From: Acinetobacter venetianus RAG-1 = CIP 110063
GTDB taxonomy: Bacteria > Pseudomonadota > Gammaproteobacteria > Pseudomonadales > Moraxellaceae
Reading direction: 5' to 3'
NCBI RefSeq assembly: GCF_000368585.1
Contig: NZ_KB849558.1
Coordinates: 1,253,349 to 1,317,348 of the forward strand
DNA: 64,000 nucleotides
Below the pieces are notes generated by a model. That model was not told where the DNA came from. It saw only the letters and a list, made by a program, of their open reading frames with translations, and did no database searches. A program made the position numbers and the translations under genes. Within the stretch, counting starts at the first letter, position 1. Each line of letters opens with the position of its first letter. Of this stretch, positions 1-10,996 are shown one piece after another.

Positions 1-498
1 TTAAATCTACTTACTAATCAAACCTCACTCATCTATTCAGTTATGGTTTTAGATGGTTATGAAGCAATTACGATAGCGCGAAGTGCAGCACACCAACAAA
101 CAGACAGAGTAAATCCATATGGATTGCACTTAGGTAATCGCTTACCTGCCCATGCGACTTCTGCTGGAAAAATTCTGCTTGCCCATCTAGATGACGAAGC
201 ACAAAAACAATGGTTAGAAAAATATCCACTTAAACGTTTAACCAAATATACGCATACTGAGAGTGAAATTTTTTTAAAGTTATTACATGAAATTAAAGAA
301 CAGGATTGGTGTTATTCATGTGAAGAACATGAATTGGGCGTACATGCTGTTGCAGTACCGATTTATGATGCAAATGCCGATGTCGTTGCTGCCCTAAATA
401 TTGTTTCACCTACCATGCGTACAACAAAAGATTATCTCATCACTCATATTTTGCCATTATTACTAGAAACAGCACGTGATTTAAGACAGGTTGTTTAG
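1..498 (+). CDS. IclR-family transcriptional regulator, C-terminal part (runs off left edge)
   Basis: The reading frame is open from base 1, so only the last ~165 codons of the gene are present; a start at the internal ATG at 43 would be an artefact. The visible protein is an IclR effector-binding domain. It has the typical run of LPAHATSAGKILLAH, then the C-E-E-HELGVHAVAVPIYD segment and a closing NIVSPTMR strand. The N-terminal winged helix that binds DNA lies outside the window. The gene is followed on the same strand by the aspartate antiporter/decarboxylase pair 360 bp downstream, so it may regulate that operon. That role is inferred from position only. Confidence 0.85.
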   Translation, partial: LNLLTNQTSLIYSVMVLDGYEAITIARSAAHQQTDRVNPYGLHLGNRLPAHATSAGKILLAHLDDEAQKQWLEKYPLKRLTKYTHTESEIFLKLLHEIKEQDWCYSCEEHELGVHAVAVPIYDANADVVAALNIVSPTMRTTKDYLITHILPLLLETARDLRQVV

Positions 499-858
499 AT
501 AGAGTTATTTCAAAATAGATATTTTTTCTCTGCTCGTACTTATAGACATTTATGTTTTAGTCGCTTTTAAACCAAATTTATTTTAGATGTTAGCCACGTC
601 TTTTAAGTTTCCAAACAATTGTTTCATTGAGTAAGTTTATTTTACTTTTCGTTAAAAAACTTATTTCTAAATGATACAAATCAAATGCAATGATAATAAT
701 TTTATTTAAATCATTACATTATATTAATCCAAGTAATTTACTCAATAAAATCAAGATATTTGCTCTTATTATTGATGCATAGTATTTTAAAACGCACATG
801 AAAAATAAATAAATTTCATACTCAAAGTTATACCAAACAATAAAAGAGAGATATAAAA
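499..858. other. intergenic region, 360 bp
   Basis: This AT-rich gap lies between the IclR-type regulator and the antiporter gene. No open frame longer than a shadow was accepted. It must contain the promoter for the antiporter/decarboxylase pair, but I could not pick out a convincing -35/-10 pair. A purine-rich AGAGAG ribosome-binding site precedes the ATG at 859. Confidence 0.5.
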
Positions 859-2544
859 ATGATTGAATGGTTACAGAGTGAATTGCAACATAGTCCCGAA
901 ATATTACTGTTCCTGTCTTTAGCAATTGGCTTCTGGATTGGTCAGTTTCAATTCGGAAAATTTCAGTTTGGCGGTGTTGCAGGATCACTCCTTGTTGCAG
1001 TGGTATTAAGTCTGATAGGCGTTCCTGTTGATAACGGTGTTAAAGCAATTTTATTCGCATTGTTCATCTATGCGGTTGGTTTTGAAAGTGGTCCGCAGTT
1101 TTTCAAATCTCTTGGACCCCAATCGATTAAAGAAATTTTACTCGCGGTATTCATGGCAGTTTGTGGTCTTATTACCGTACTTGTTATGGCTAAAATCTTT
1201 AATTTGGATAAAGGCTTAGCCGCAGGTCTGGCTGCTGGTGGTATGACTCAGTCAGCTATCATTGGCACCGCTGGTGATGCAATTTCTCGTCTAGACCTCC
1301 CCCTAGCCGAAATTCAAAAGTTACAGGCAAATGTAGCGATCGGATATGCAGTGACTTACATCTTTGGTTCGCTTGGCGCCATCATCATCTGTGTAAATAT
1401 CTTGCCTAAATTTATGGGAAGAGAAATTCATGATGATGCATTAAAGGCACAATCAGAACGTTTAAAAGGTGCTTTCGAGCTTGCCCCAGGCCAAGAATTA
1501 GCAATGCCTGAAATCGTTGGGCGTATTTATAAAGTAAAGCAAGCCAATGGCATCGCAATTGCAGAACTTGAAAAAACACAACCGAGTATCACAGTCGAAC
1601 GGCTTAAACGAAAAGATCAATTCATTGATGTTGCGCCAGAAGTAACGTTACAAACAGATGATGTCATTTTAATTGTAGGTCGTCGTGCAAGTGTAGTTTC
1701 AATCTCAGAGCATATTGGTACTGAACTTCAATCATCTCAAGGTATGGAGATGATTATGGATACCTCAGATGTAATTTTAAGAAATTCAAAATACATAAAT
1801 CGAACGTTGGGAGATATTAAAGCCAATACACCCGATTATTTGAAACATGGCATCTATGTACTTGCAATCAAACGTAATGATGAATCTCAAACATTGAGTG
1901 ACGATACCATTTTAAAGCAAGGTGATTTGATTACTGTTTACGGCACAAAAAGTGATTTAGATCGTTTAGTAAAAGAGGCAGGTAAAGCACTGCCTGAAAG
2001 CTTAAAAACAGATTGGATCTTTCATGGGGCTGGCTTAGTGGTCGGTCTCATTGTTGGCTTATTTGTTGTTCGCATTGGTGGTGTTCCTCTCACGCTCGGT
2101 GCAGGTGGTGGTGCATTACTATCTGGTCTTTTATTCGGATGGTTACGCAGTCGAAATCAAGTACATGGCAATATGCCATTAGCAGCTTCACAACTGTTAA
2201 AAGATCTTGGTCTGGCAGGTTTTGTTGCAGCCGTTGGACTTCAATCTGGCTTACAGGCCATCCAAACCATCAAAGAAAGTGGCTTATCGCTTTTCATGAT
2301 CGGAGTCGTTGTTACACTCGTTCCTCTTATTCTTTCAATGCTTTTTGCCCGCTATGTTTTACGTTATGACAATGTTGCAGTCATGGCTGGTGCACTCTCT
2401 GGTTCACGAAGTGCAAACCCTGCTTTTGGGGGCGTCTTAGACAAAGCTGGTAATTCTATTCCAACGGTTCCTTTTGCGATCACTTATGCCCTCGCAAATG
2501 TATTTCTTACTTTGTTAGGCCCATTAATCGTGGGTTTAGCTTAA
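859..2544 (+). CDS. aspT: aspartate:alanine antiporter (AspT family)
   Basis: This 561-aa membrane protein matches the AspT/YidE-type exchanger layout. A hydrophobic N-terminal half spans residues ~10-185, with the glycine-rich GGMTQSAIIGTAGDA motif. A soluble central part (~205-380) has two TrkA-C-like segments, and a second hydrophobic half (~380-561) has the matching AGALSGSRSANPAFGG motif. AspT exchanges external aspartate for internal alanine in the inner membrane. The aspartate 4-decarboxylase gene begins 54 bp downstream on the same strand. Import of aspartate, its decarboxylation to alanine plus CO2 and export of alanine consume a cytoplasmic proton and generate proton-motive force. 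The pairing makes this assignment firm; length agrees with the family. Confidence 0.9.
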   Translation: MIEWLQSELQHSPEILLFLSLAIGFWIGQFQFGKFQFGGVAGSLLVAVVLSLIGVPVDNGVKAILFALFIYAVGFESGPQFFKSLGPQSIKEILLAVFMAVCGLITVLVMAKIFNLDKGLAAGLAAGGMTQSAIIGTAGDAISRLDLPLAEIQKLQANVAIGYAVTYIFGSLGAIIICVNILPKFMGREIHDDALKAQSERLKGAFELAPGQELAMPEIVGRIYKVKQANGIAIAELEKTQPSITVERLKRKDQFIDVAPEVTLQTDDVILIVGRRASVVSISEHIGTELQSSQGMEMIMDTSDVILRNSKYINRTLGDIKANTPDYLKHGIYVLAIKRNDESQTLSDDTILKQGDLITVYGTKSDLDRLVKEAGKALPESLKTDWIFHGAGLVVGLIVGLFVVRIGGVPLTLGAGGGALLSGLLFGWLRSRNQVHGNMPLAASQLLKDLGLAGFVAAVGLQSGLQAIQTIKESGLSLFMIGVVVTLVPLILSMLFARYVLRYDNVAVMAGALSGSRSANPAFGGVLDKAGNSIPTVPFAITYALANVFLTLLGPLIVGLA

Positions 2545-2583
2545 AAACTAACAGTTATAAACATTTTAATCGCTTCACTATAA

Positions 2584-4200
<1,617 letters not shown>

Positions 4201-4217
4201 GCTTTTCCTGTCCATCG

Positions 4218-4250
4218 AAATAAAGCCACAATTTAGTGGCTTTATTTTTG
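4218..4250 (+). terminator. rho-independent terminator of the aspartate operon
   Basis: A perfect 12-bp inverted repeat (AAATAAAGCCAC / GTGGCTTTATTT) with a 6-nt loop ends in a T run. It lies 18 bp after the decarboxylase stop codon. Confidence 0.9.
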
Positions 4251-4330
4251 TATGTATCTCAAAAAGCAGTTCACATCACATTCACATTTCAACTTTTAAG
4301 ATAAATCTAAAATGGAATGAGATCATCAAC

Positions 4331-4897
4331 ATGAAATTGCTCAGAACGCTCGCAGTCTCGACACTGACCTTACTTTCTTTGGCTGCTTGTAAAAGTGTAC
4401 CGAGTTACACCGCTGATTATGAAAAAGCTAAGAAAGAAATTACGGGAATCATGTTAGATGATCAACAAGCTCAAAAAATTGGTCAAAACTTTGTTGCAGC
4501 TTTCAATACGATGGGAACTGAAAATTTTGTCAAAAACGCCAGTCAACTTTATGCAGATCAATTATTTATCAATGACACACTTTCCCAATTCTCAAATAAA
4601 CAGGATCTCATCAAACATTTCGAAGGTATGAATGAACACGTCAGTAATGTGTCCGTGACATTAATAAGTGCGACTCATAAACAAGACTCTGCATATATCC
4701 ATTGGCACATGGTCTATGACTTTAAAATGTTTGGTCGGACAAAAACCATGTCTTCGTATGGTATTAGCCAAATCAAAATTAATGAGCAAAAACTAATTAT
4801 CTTTCAACAAGATTTTTGGGATCCTGCAAATGGTTTATATCGCTCACTGCCATATGTCGGAAGTGGCTATTCTTTGACCTTGCCGTTCAAAAAATAG
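4331..4897 (+). CDS. putative lipoprotein with NTF2/SnoaL-like fold
   Basis: The protein has 188 aa. It begins with a lipoprotein signal ending in the lipobox LAAC (Cys20), so it is probably anchored in the envelope. The mature part has the pattern of a nuclear-transport-factor-2-like domain: a helical lead (GQNFVAAFNTM), then LYADQLFINDTLS, then strands ending with WHMVYDFKMFGRTKTMSSYGISQI. I recognise no catalytic residues. NTF2-like lipoproteins occur near lipid-modification clusters with CFA synthase and DUF1365 genes in other gammaproteobacteria, and such a cluster lies 3 kb downstream here, so a related role is possible. Function otherwise unknown. Confidence 0.65.
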   Translation: MKLLRTLAVSTLTLLSLAACKSVPSYTADYEKAKKEITGIMLDDQQAQKIGQNFVAAFNTMGTENFVKNASQLYADQLFINDTLSQFSNKQDLIKHFEGMNEHVSNVSVTLISATHKQDSAYIHWHMVYDFKMFGRTKTMSSYGISQIKINEQKLIIFQQDFWDPANGLYRSLPYVGSGYSLTLPFKK

Positions 4898-4933
4898 TAT
4901 AAAATTCAGCCACAAAAAAGTGCAGAATAAATT

Positions 4934-5302
4934 ATGGACAATCATTCATTATTAAAACGATTAAATAAAATTGAAGGTTTAATTGTTTTAGCTTTGGTCG
5001 ATACCTTCGATGGTTCTATTTTAGAAACCATTGGTGATGAGTTCTTTAATATCGATCTTGCCGCTGCTGAAGGTGCAAATTTATTTAATTACCAAAAGCA
5101 ATTAATGAATGAAATTGATCCTAATGATTTTCTAGAAAGTGTTTTGATGAGTACTGACAATCAGTATCACATCATTACTCCGCTAGAAACCAACCATGGC
5201 CTGTTTTTATATGCGGTTTTAGATCGTGAGCATACGAATTTAGGCTATGCACGTCATGAAATTCAAAAATTAGAACGTAATTTAAATTTCTATACCTATT
5301 AA
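4934..5302 (+). CDS. hypothetical protein, possibly Roadblock/LC7-like
   Basis: A 122-aa soluble, acidic protein with no signal or membrane segment. The pattern of an N-terminal helix, then a hydrophobic strand (IEGLIVLALVDTFDGSILETIG), a long helix and later strands (YHIITPLETNHGLFLYAVLD) resembles small Roadblock/LC7 regulators. It carries no active-site motif. It sits 36 bp after the lipoprotein gene and 54 bp before the chalcone-isomerase-like gene on the same strand, so cotranscription is likely. The assignment rests on fold pattern only. Confidence 0.5.
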   Translation: MDNHSLLKRLNKIEGLIVLALVDTFDGSILETIGDEFFNIDLAAAEGANLFNYQKQLMNEIDPNDFLESVLMSTDNQYHIITPLETNHGLFLYAVLDREHTNLGYARHEIQKLERNLNFYTY

Positions 5303-5356
5303 TTTTGAAGATTAAAACAGCTATAACCAAATAGGCAGCAAATATTGAGGTGGTGA

Positions 5357-5857
5357 ATGAATACTCGTTTAATTTCGATAATGACTAGGTTAAGTATTTT
5401 ATTTGTTCTCATACCGATTAAATTTGCACATGCAAATATTCAAATCTGCAAAACAGCTCCACTATTAGCAACGAGTAAAAATGTGGGTTCCGTCAGTTAT
5501 TATGCAGAGAACTGCCATCAAAATTGGGAAAATCAAAATATTCGCCTAGATTTCACTTATACTCAGAATATTCCAGAATGGGCATTTAAACGGGCTGCAA
5601 CACATTTCCTGAAAAAGAATGTGACCAATTTTTCTAATAATTCCGTTCTAAATCAAATTACTGAATTATATAAGCCTGTAAAAAAAGGTGATTTATATTC
5701 ATTAAATTATAATCAGCTCAATAAAACATTAAGTCTTTCTCTCAACCAAAAACCATTAGGTTCAATTACCGATCAACAAGCCAATCAATACTTTAAAATA
5801 TGGTTTGGTAGTTCTCCATTTAATGCTAAATTAAAGCAACAACTACTAAATCAATAA
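5357..5857 (+). CDS. secreted chalcone-isomerase-like protein
   Basis: A 166-aa protein with an N-terminal signal peptide (cleavage probable after AHA, residues ~25-27). The mature part follows the bacterial chalcone-isomerase-like pattern: an RLDFTYTQNIPEWAFKRAA segment, then KKGDLYSLNY, a LSLNQKPLGSI turn and the closing YFKIWFGSSPFN. Bacterial members are periplasmic, lack the plant active site and are thought to bind fatty-acid-like ligands. This fits the lipid operon that starts on the other strand. The ATG follows GAGGTGG, a good ribosome-binding site. The catalytic function is unproven. Confidence 0.7.
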   Translation: MNTRLISIMTRLSILFVLIPIKFAHANIQICKTAPLLATSKNVGSVSYYAENCHQNWENQNIRLDFTYTQNIPEWAFKRAATHFLKKNVTNFSNNSVLNQITELYKPVKKGDLYSLNYNQLNKTLSLSLNQKPLGSITDQQANQYFKIWFGSSPFNAKLKQQLLNQ

Positions 5858-5872
5858 CTTGATCAAACGATT

Positions 5873-6568
5873 ATGAGCAATCAATTTATTCTTATGGTCG
5901 AAGACCATTACGAACTTGCCGCTACGGTTTGCGAATTTTTAGAGGAACATGGTTTCGTCATTGATCATGCACGTAATTTAGATGCAGCACGTAATTTTCT
6001 AAAAACTCAGCCCTACCATCTCCTATTACTTGATATTAATCTACCTGATGGTTCTGGATATGATTTATGCGAATGGCTCAGAACGGATCAAGGTAAAGAC
6101 ATTCCTATTTTAATGCTCACTGCACGAGATACCTTGGATGACAAATTAAAGGGCTTTACTGCTGGAACAGATGATTATTTAGTCAAACCTTTTGATTTTA
6201 ATGAGCTTGTAATGCGTGTCAAAGCATTGATCAAACGTTCATTGGGCGAAGTATCATCCAGTAAAATCCAAATTCATGATCTCATTCTAGACAGTTCAAC
6301 TCAAACTGTCACTCGTGCGGGTCAAGCGATAGAATTACCGCGTATTCAATTCAAACTACTTAAAATCTTGATGAGAAACTCACCCAAAGTCATTACAAAA
6401 CAAGAAATTATTATCGAACTCTGGGGGGATGAAGAACCTGAAAGTGATGCGTTACGCAGCCATATTTATAATTTAAGAAAAATGGTCGATAAACCTTTTG
6501 AAGAAAAGTTAATTCACACCATTTCAGGTGTTGGGCTTAAAGTTGCTTTCGATGCTGAAGCGCATTAA
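5873..6568 (+). CDS. OmpR/PhoB-family response regulator
   Basis: A 231-aa protein with an N-terminal receiver domain (~1-120) and a C-terminal winged-helix DNA-binding domain (~130-225). The acidic pair E10/D11, phosphoacceptor D54 (LLLLDINLPDG), T of MLTARD and K of LVKPF are all present. The winged-helix end HIYNLRKMVDKPF...IHTISGVGLK is typical. The gene starts 15 bp after the chalcone-isomerase-like gene. Its 3' end overlaps by 4 bp the 3' end of a convergent sensor kinase gene, which is the likely partner. The regulon cannot be read from the sequence, but the neighbours suggest envelope or lipid functions. Confidence 0.9.
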   Translation: MSNQFILMVEDHYELAATVCEFLEEHGFVIDHARNLDAARNFLKTQPYHLLLLDINLPDGSGYDLCEWLRTDQGKDIPILMLTARDTLDDKLKGFTAGTDDYLVKPFDFNELVMRVKALIKRSLGEVSSSKIQIHDLILDSSTQTVTRAGQAIELPRIQFKLLKILMRNSPKVITKQEIIIELWGDEEPESDALRSHIYNLRKMVDKPFEEKLIHTISGVGLKVAFDAEAH

Positions 6569-7893
6569 TTGAGATACACAACCACGATAAGACCCGTTGT
6601 ATTGTCAAGTTGTAGATGTGGATGTGTGGTTAAATAATATTGTCGATCAAATAGTTCGACTCTCCACCCTAACTGCGTACAGAGTTTTTGTACCAGTTGT
6701 AATCCTATTCCATGACCTTTTGCCGTCAGCTGCAATTGAGAGCTGCTTAGTTCCTGAACCTTAGAATCATTCGGCATAGTAATGCCAATCCCATTATCTG
6801 CGATCACAATACTGTTCTTGCGTTGAATGATATGAATATCTGTACCTTGAGAATAATTCAATGCATTTCGTAGGATATTACTTAAAACCATTTTAGTCAT
6901 CGAAGGATGAATCAATCGCGGAAACTCATGTGGGTCATATTGCACCTTGATTTCCATTCCTTTGGTTTGACTGACTGGCTCTAAGTCATTGACTAAATCT
7001 TGAATAATACTCGACAGTAGCATCTGTTCAGTAGTCAGCGTATTGGTGGTATTTCTAGCAATTGCTAATAAGGTGTCAACCAAAAGCTGCATATCTTCAA
7101 TGGTATTTGAAATACGATTCAATGATTTATCATTGCCATATCGTGCCTGACAAAGCTGCACATTGCCTTTGAGAATGGTTAAAGGTGTACGTAATTCATG
7201 ACTCACGTCACCTGTAAACTCTCTTTCACGATTGATAAACTCGCTCAGCACTTGATGATATTTTTCTAAAGCCTGTTTTAAATACTCAGCCTCCATATTA
7301 CCATTGGTATTTATACCTAAAAATGGCGAGGCTTCTTTGTTTTGATGCGCCCAATCAATATGTTCTAAAGCATTTGCCAAACGTGTGATCGGAGAAAAAT
7401 AGCGACGCGCTCTGCGATTCGACCACCATAAAAAACTGTATAGAACAATCAAACTAAACATGAGTGGTGCAAGACCAAACATCCAGACGATTTTATTGAC
7501 ATTACTTTCGCCGAACACCAGCAGCACATGCTGCCCTTTTCGCTCTCCGTAAACCGTCATCCGTTCTTTACCATCGACAAAAATTCGGTGTACGCCCTGT
7601 TGTAAGACTTGATTTTTAAATGCTGGTGGTGGGGTTTGAGTTTCCCAACGATAACCATACAGATTTTTGGTATCTGGTAAATCTGCATTTGGATTGCGAT
7701 CAACTCGCATCCAATAATGTTCCATCTCTTGCTCAAGTGCAGTTTTAAGTAACGAACCTTTGATTACCCATGCACTACAAGCAATACCGATGATAATTGA
7801 AAGTGCGATCAACCCAATTTGCAGCCAATAATGACGATTAAACATCTCCGTGAGTGGATGTGTACTTGCCTCATTATTTTTGCTTTTCAACAT
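6565..7893 (-). CDS. sensor histidine kinase
   Basis: An inner-membrane two-component kinase of about 442 aa. It has two transmembrane segments (~20-40 and ~165-185) around a ~120-aa periplasmic sensor. An H-box with the phospho-His follows (GDVSHELRTPLTILK), then an N-box (SNILRNALNYS), G1 (ADNGIGI) and G2 (GHGIGLQLVQKL). A TTG five codons upstream (7908) is an alternative start; I prefer the ATG at 7893, though neither has a strong ribosome-binding site. It is transcribed towards the response regulator and overlaps its stop region. The usual cotranscribed order is therefore broken and the two partners have separate promoters. Confidence 0.88.
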   Translation of the reverse strand: MLKSKNNEASTHPLTEMFNRHYWLQIGLIALSIIIGIACSAWVIKGSLLKTALEQEMEHYWMRVDRNPNADLPDTKNLYGYRWETQTPPPAFKNQVLQQGVHRIFVDGKERMTVYGERKGQHVLLVFGESNVNKIVWMFGLAPLMFSLIVLYSFLWWSNRRARRYFSPITRLANALEHIDWAHQNKEASPFLGINTNGNMEAEYLKQALEKYHQVLSEFINREREFTGDVSHELRTPLTILKGNVQLCQARYGNDKSLNRISNTIEDMQLLVDTLLAIARNTTNTLTTEQMLLSSIIQDLVNDLEPVSQTKGMEIKVQYDPHEFPRLIHPSMTKMVLSNILRNALNYSQGTDIHIIQRKNSIVIADNGIGITMPNDSKVQELSSSQLQLTAKGHGIGLQLVQKLCTQLGWRVELFDRQYYLTTHPHLQLDNTTGLIVVVYLN

Positions 7894-7924
7894 AGGTTGA
7901 CCGTTCAATAGAATCTATTTTTAA

Positions 7925-8974
7925 TTATACTGTTTTCTTTTTGAACAGGAAGTGTCCAACGACCCACTCTTGTCCTTGTTCAAAACCAAACAATTCAGCA
8001 CAAGCCATAAAGAAAATACGCCAACGTTGCCACCATGCTTCAGCATCTTGGCCATAGACTTGTTCAAACAATGGTTTTAATTGCTCACTGTTTCGATCCA
8101 TATTTTCCAACCAAGCATTCGCTGTTTTTTCATAATGTGTGCCTGACCACTGCCAATGCCGTTCAAGCTCTAAATGCTCCTGAAAATGCAAAAAAGTTGA
8201 CGTCGCAGGCATTAATCCACCTGTAAAGAAATAGCGTGACATCCAGTCATATTCACTTTTTATTTCAAATGGATAATGTAGGAAGCGATGGCAAAAAATA
8301 TGACACCATAATAAGCCATCTGCTTTTAACCAAGATTGTATTTTGGCAAATAGCCGTTGATAGTTTCTGACATGCTCAAACATTTCAACCGAAACGACCC
8401 GATCGAAAGAATTTTCCTGTAACTCCAGTACATTCACGTCACAGGTCAACACATCAATATTATTCAAACCACGTTTTTCAGCTTGCGCCAAAATGTGCTG
8501 ACGTTGCGTAGCTGAATTAGACACTGCGGTTATTTTTGCGTTGGGATATTGCTCAGCCATCCATAATGTCAATGAACCCCAGCCACAACCAAGCTCTAGA
8601 ATCGATTGACCATCATTTAATTGAGCACGATCACTATAGATTCTGAGTGCAAACTCCTCAGCTTCATCTAGTGATGTTTTGTCATGTGGGAAAAAGCAGG
8701 CGCTATACTTTAGTCGCTTTCCTAGAACAGCCTGAAAAAAAGCCGTTGGCAGTTCATAGTGCTGTTCATTGGCTTTGTCAGTTTCGATGGCAATTTCACT
8801 GTGCTTCAGCATGTTGAGCACATCCATATAGCGCTGAGCACCTTGTTCAGGATCATAGCGTCCTTCCTGAATGAGGCGTTTTTTACTCAAGGCGCGTATG
8901 GCTGCACGAATCGCTTGATCTGGCACCAAACCGCTTTCTACAAGTTTTAATGATTTATGAATAATAAAGTCCAT
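7925..8974 (-). CDS. CFA-synthase-like SAM-dependent methyltransferase
   Basis: A cytoplasmic class I methyltransferase of ~349 aa. Its SAM-binding motif LELGCGWGSLTLWMAEQ lies near the middle, followed by AVSNSATQRQHI and FDRVVSVEMFEHVRNY. The family is the CFA/coclaurine N-methyltransferase-like branch, distinct from true CFA synthase, which is encoded two genes upstream. I choose the ATG at 8974, which follows AGG by 8 nt, rather than a GTG at 9001 inside the preceding gene. It is the last gene of the lipid operon. In other proteobacteria such a second methylase accompanies CFA, DUF1295, DUF1365 and amine oxidase genes. Its substrate is probably an unsaturated phospholipid acyl chain, which is inference. 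Confidence 0.8.
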   Translation of the reverse strand: MDFIIHKSLKLVESGLVPDQAIRAAIRALSKKRLIQEGRYDPEQGAQRYMDVLNMLKHSEIAIETDKANEQHYELPTAFFQAVLGKRLKYSACFFPHDKTSLDEAEEFALRIYSDRAQLNDGQSILELGCGWGSLTLWMAEQYPNAKITAVSNSATQRQHILAQAEKRGLNNIDVLTCDVNVLELQENSFDRVVSVEMFEHVRNYQRLFAKIQSWLKADGLLWCHIFCHRFLHYPFEIKSEYDWMSRYFFTGGLMPATSTFLHFQEHLELERHWQWSGTHYEKTANAWLENMDRNSEQLKPLFEQVYGQDAEAWWQRWRIFFMACAELFGFEQGQEWVVGHFLFKKKTV

Positions 8975-8982
8975 GAGCGTAC

Positions 8983-9762
8983 CTACTGTTTGGGCTTCCA
9001 CGGAATAAACATAGAAGTTCGTTTTTGATAATCGGAATAATTTTTTCCACGATTTTTTAATGCTTGTTGTTCACTGAATGGAATACCTGTGATGTAGTAC
9101 AAAAATAACCACATCAATAATGGATAAATCCATAAACTATATAATCCAGCTGCTAAACCTAAGATCGGATAAGCAAACCAATGCATCCATTCAAAAAAAT
9201 AATTTGGATGCCGTGAGTATCTCCATAATCCTTGATCCATGGTTTTGCCATGATTGCTTGGATTTTGCTTAAATCTATATAGCTGTTGATCTGCAATCAC
9301 TTCACCAACAAATGCAATCATCATGATCATGCCAGCGATAATCACATAATCATTCGTTTCGACAGTCCAAGCAGCTTCAGGCACATTCAACAAGCTCCAC
9401 ATCGGAATGCTAAATAAAATAGCTAAACCTGCTTGGAACATAAAAAAAGTAAAAAAGCCCAAATGCTGATATTTTCCCATCGCTCGGCGCATGTTGGCAT
9501 AGCGACGATCTTCCTCATCCTCAGCCAAATAACGACGCAATAAATGCCAGCTCAATCTCAGAAACCAAATCGAGCTAAAAATACCAATAAATAATCTAAT
9601 TTGTATCGGTGCTAGCTCAACCCATAAAGCGGTAATGAAAATATTGAGCGCAATACAAAAACTCCATGCCACATCAACAATGCCAGCACGATGATTCTTT
9701 GTTGCCCATAACCAGCATAAGCACATCACCACCACATCAAGTAAAAACAATTGCCATATCAT
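8983..9762 (-). CDS. DUF1295 membrane protein (steroid 5-alpha-reductase-like fold)
   Basis: A 259-aa integral membrane protein with about six hydrophobic segments. The C-terminal signature GLWRYSRHPNYFFEWMHW plus SEQQALKNRGKNYSDYQK is that of DUF1295, related to steroid 5-alpha reductases and isoprenylcysteine methyltransferases. It is preceded by a strong AAGGAGG and lies between the CFA synthase and the second methyltransferase. It is a probable lipid-modifying enzyme acting in the inner membrane. The exact reaction is unknown. Confidence 0.85.
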   Translation of the reverse strand: MIWQLFLLDVVVMCLCWLWATKNHRAGIVDVAWSFCIALNIFITALWVELAPIQIRLFIGIFSSIWFLRLSWHLLRRYLAEDEEDRRYANMRRAMGKYQHLGFFTFFMFQAGLAILFSIPMWSLLNVPEAAWTVETNDYVIIAGMIMMIAFVGEVIADQQLYRFKQNPSNHGKTMDQGLWRYSRHPNYFFEWMHWFAYPILGLAAGLYSLWIYPLLMWLFLYYITGIPFSEQQALKNRGKNYSDYQKRTSMFIPWKPKQ

Positions 9763-9796
9763 AACTGCCTCCTTGATGTCTAAAGTTTATCTATAA

Positions 9797-10996
9797 TTAA
9801 TAAGGGCTTGCTTCAAATAATAGGTGTACATCACTGATCACGCCTTCTTTGAAGCCACCTTCGCAATAACAAAGATAAAAATCCCACATACGAATGAAAT
9901 TCTCATCAAAACCTAAAGCTAAAACCTGCGATTTTGCTTCTAAAAAACGCTCACGCCATTGATGAATGGTTTCTGCATAACTCAAACCAATATCTTCAAG
10001 ATGTTTTAAACGTAATCCCTGCTCAGAAGCAGCTTGTGTGAGCACGCTAATACAAGGAATAAAACTACCAGGGAAAATATAGCGCTTAATATAGTCCACC
10101 GTGTTAAGTGCTTTCTTATAACGAGCATCTTCGATAGTGATGGCTTGAATTAAGCCCAAACCATTTGGTTTTAACAATGATCGGCACTTGTTGAAGTAAG
10201 TTGATAAATATTGCTCGCCTACTGCTTCGATCATTTCAATGGAAACTAGCTTGTCAAACTGACCTTCTAATAAACGGTAATCTTTTAACTGAACTTCAAC
10301 GCGATGGCCTAATCCCGCCGCTGCAATACGCTGAGTCGCTTCGTCAAATTGTGCTTGCGAAATAGTAATCGTCGTCACTTTACAGCCATAATGTTGAGCT
10401 GCATAAATTGCAAAACCGCCCCAACCACTCCCAATTTCTACCAAATGATCCATCGGTTTTAATTGAAGTTTCTGACAAATAAGTTCTTTTTTATAATCAG
10501 ATGCTTGTTCCAATGTCATATCTTTATTTTTATAGACTGCACTGGAGTACATCATCGAAGAATCAAGAAACAATTTAAAAAAATCATTGCTTAAGTCATA
10601 GTGTTCCGCGATATTTTTACGACTACCCGTTAATGAATTCTTTCTAGTTTTATACCAAGCTTTAAGAATCATTTGGCTGGCTTGAGAAATAACGTTTTGA
10701 TTTATTTTGTCTAAAACATGACGATTGCGTGCCAAGATTTGGATCAGCTCGACCAACTGTTCACTGCTCCAATAGCCTCGAATATAGCCTTCAGCTGCAC
10801 CTAGAACACCGTTTTTAAAAATCAGTTCGATTAGATCTTTATTATGAATATCTATCGTTGCTTCTAAATCAGATACCTCACCGACAGAACCATTCCATTC
10901 TCCACGAAAATGAATTTGGCCATGACGGAGCTTCATCAGACTTTTTAAAACAAACGGCAATGAATCCTGTTCACCGAAAATAAGCGTTTTCATCAT
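9797..10996 (-). CDS. cfa: cyclopropane-fatty-acyl-phospholipid synthase
   Basis: A 399-aa enzyme that transfers a methylene from SAM to the cis double bond of phospholipid acyl chains. An N-terminal lipid-binding part (~1-110) leads to the conserved RKNSLTGSRKNIAEHYDLSN segment. The SAM site follows in LVEIGSGWGGFAIYAAQ, with SIEMIEAVGEQY and the IKRYIFPGSFIP active-site loop after it. All expected CFA landmarks are present and the length is normal. Its start overlaps the DUF1365 gene by 26 bp, so translation is probably coupled. Two ATGs in a row start the gene. Confidence 0.93.
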   Translation of the reverse strand: MMKTLIFGEQDSLPFVLKSLMKLRHGQIHFRGEWNGSVGEVSDLEATIDIHNKDLIELIFKNGVLGAAEGYIRGYWSSEQLVELIQILARNRHVLDKINQNVISQASQMILKAWYKTRKNSLTGSRKNIAEHYDLSNDFFKLFLDSSMMYSSAVYKNKDMTLEQASDYKKELICQKLQLKPMDHLVEIGSGWGGFAIYAAQHYGCKVTTITISQAQFDEATQRIAAAGLGHRVEVQLKDYRLLEGQFDKLVSIEMIEAVGEQYLSTYFNKCRSLLKPNGLGLIQAITIEDARYKKALNTVDYIKRYIFPGSFIPCISVLTQAASEQGLRLKHLEDIGLSYAETIHQWRERFLEAKSQVLALGFDENFIRMWDFYLCYCEGGFKEGVISDVHLLFEASPY

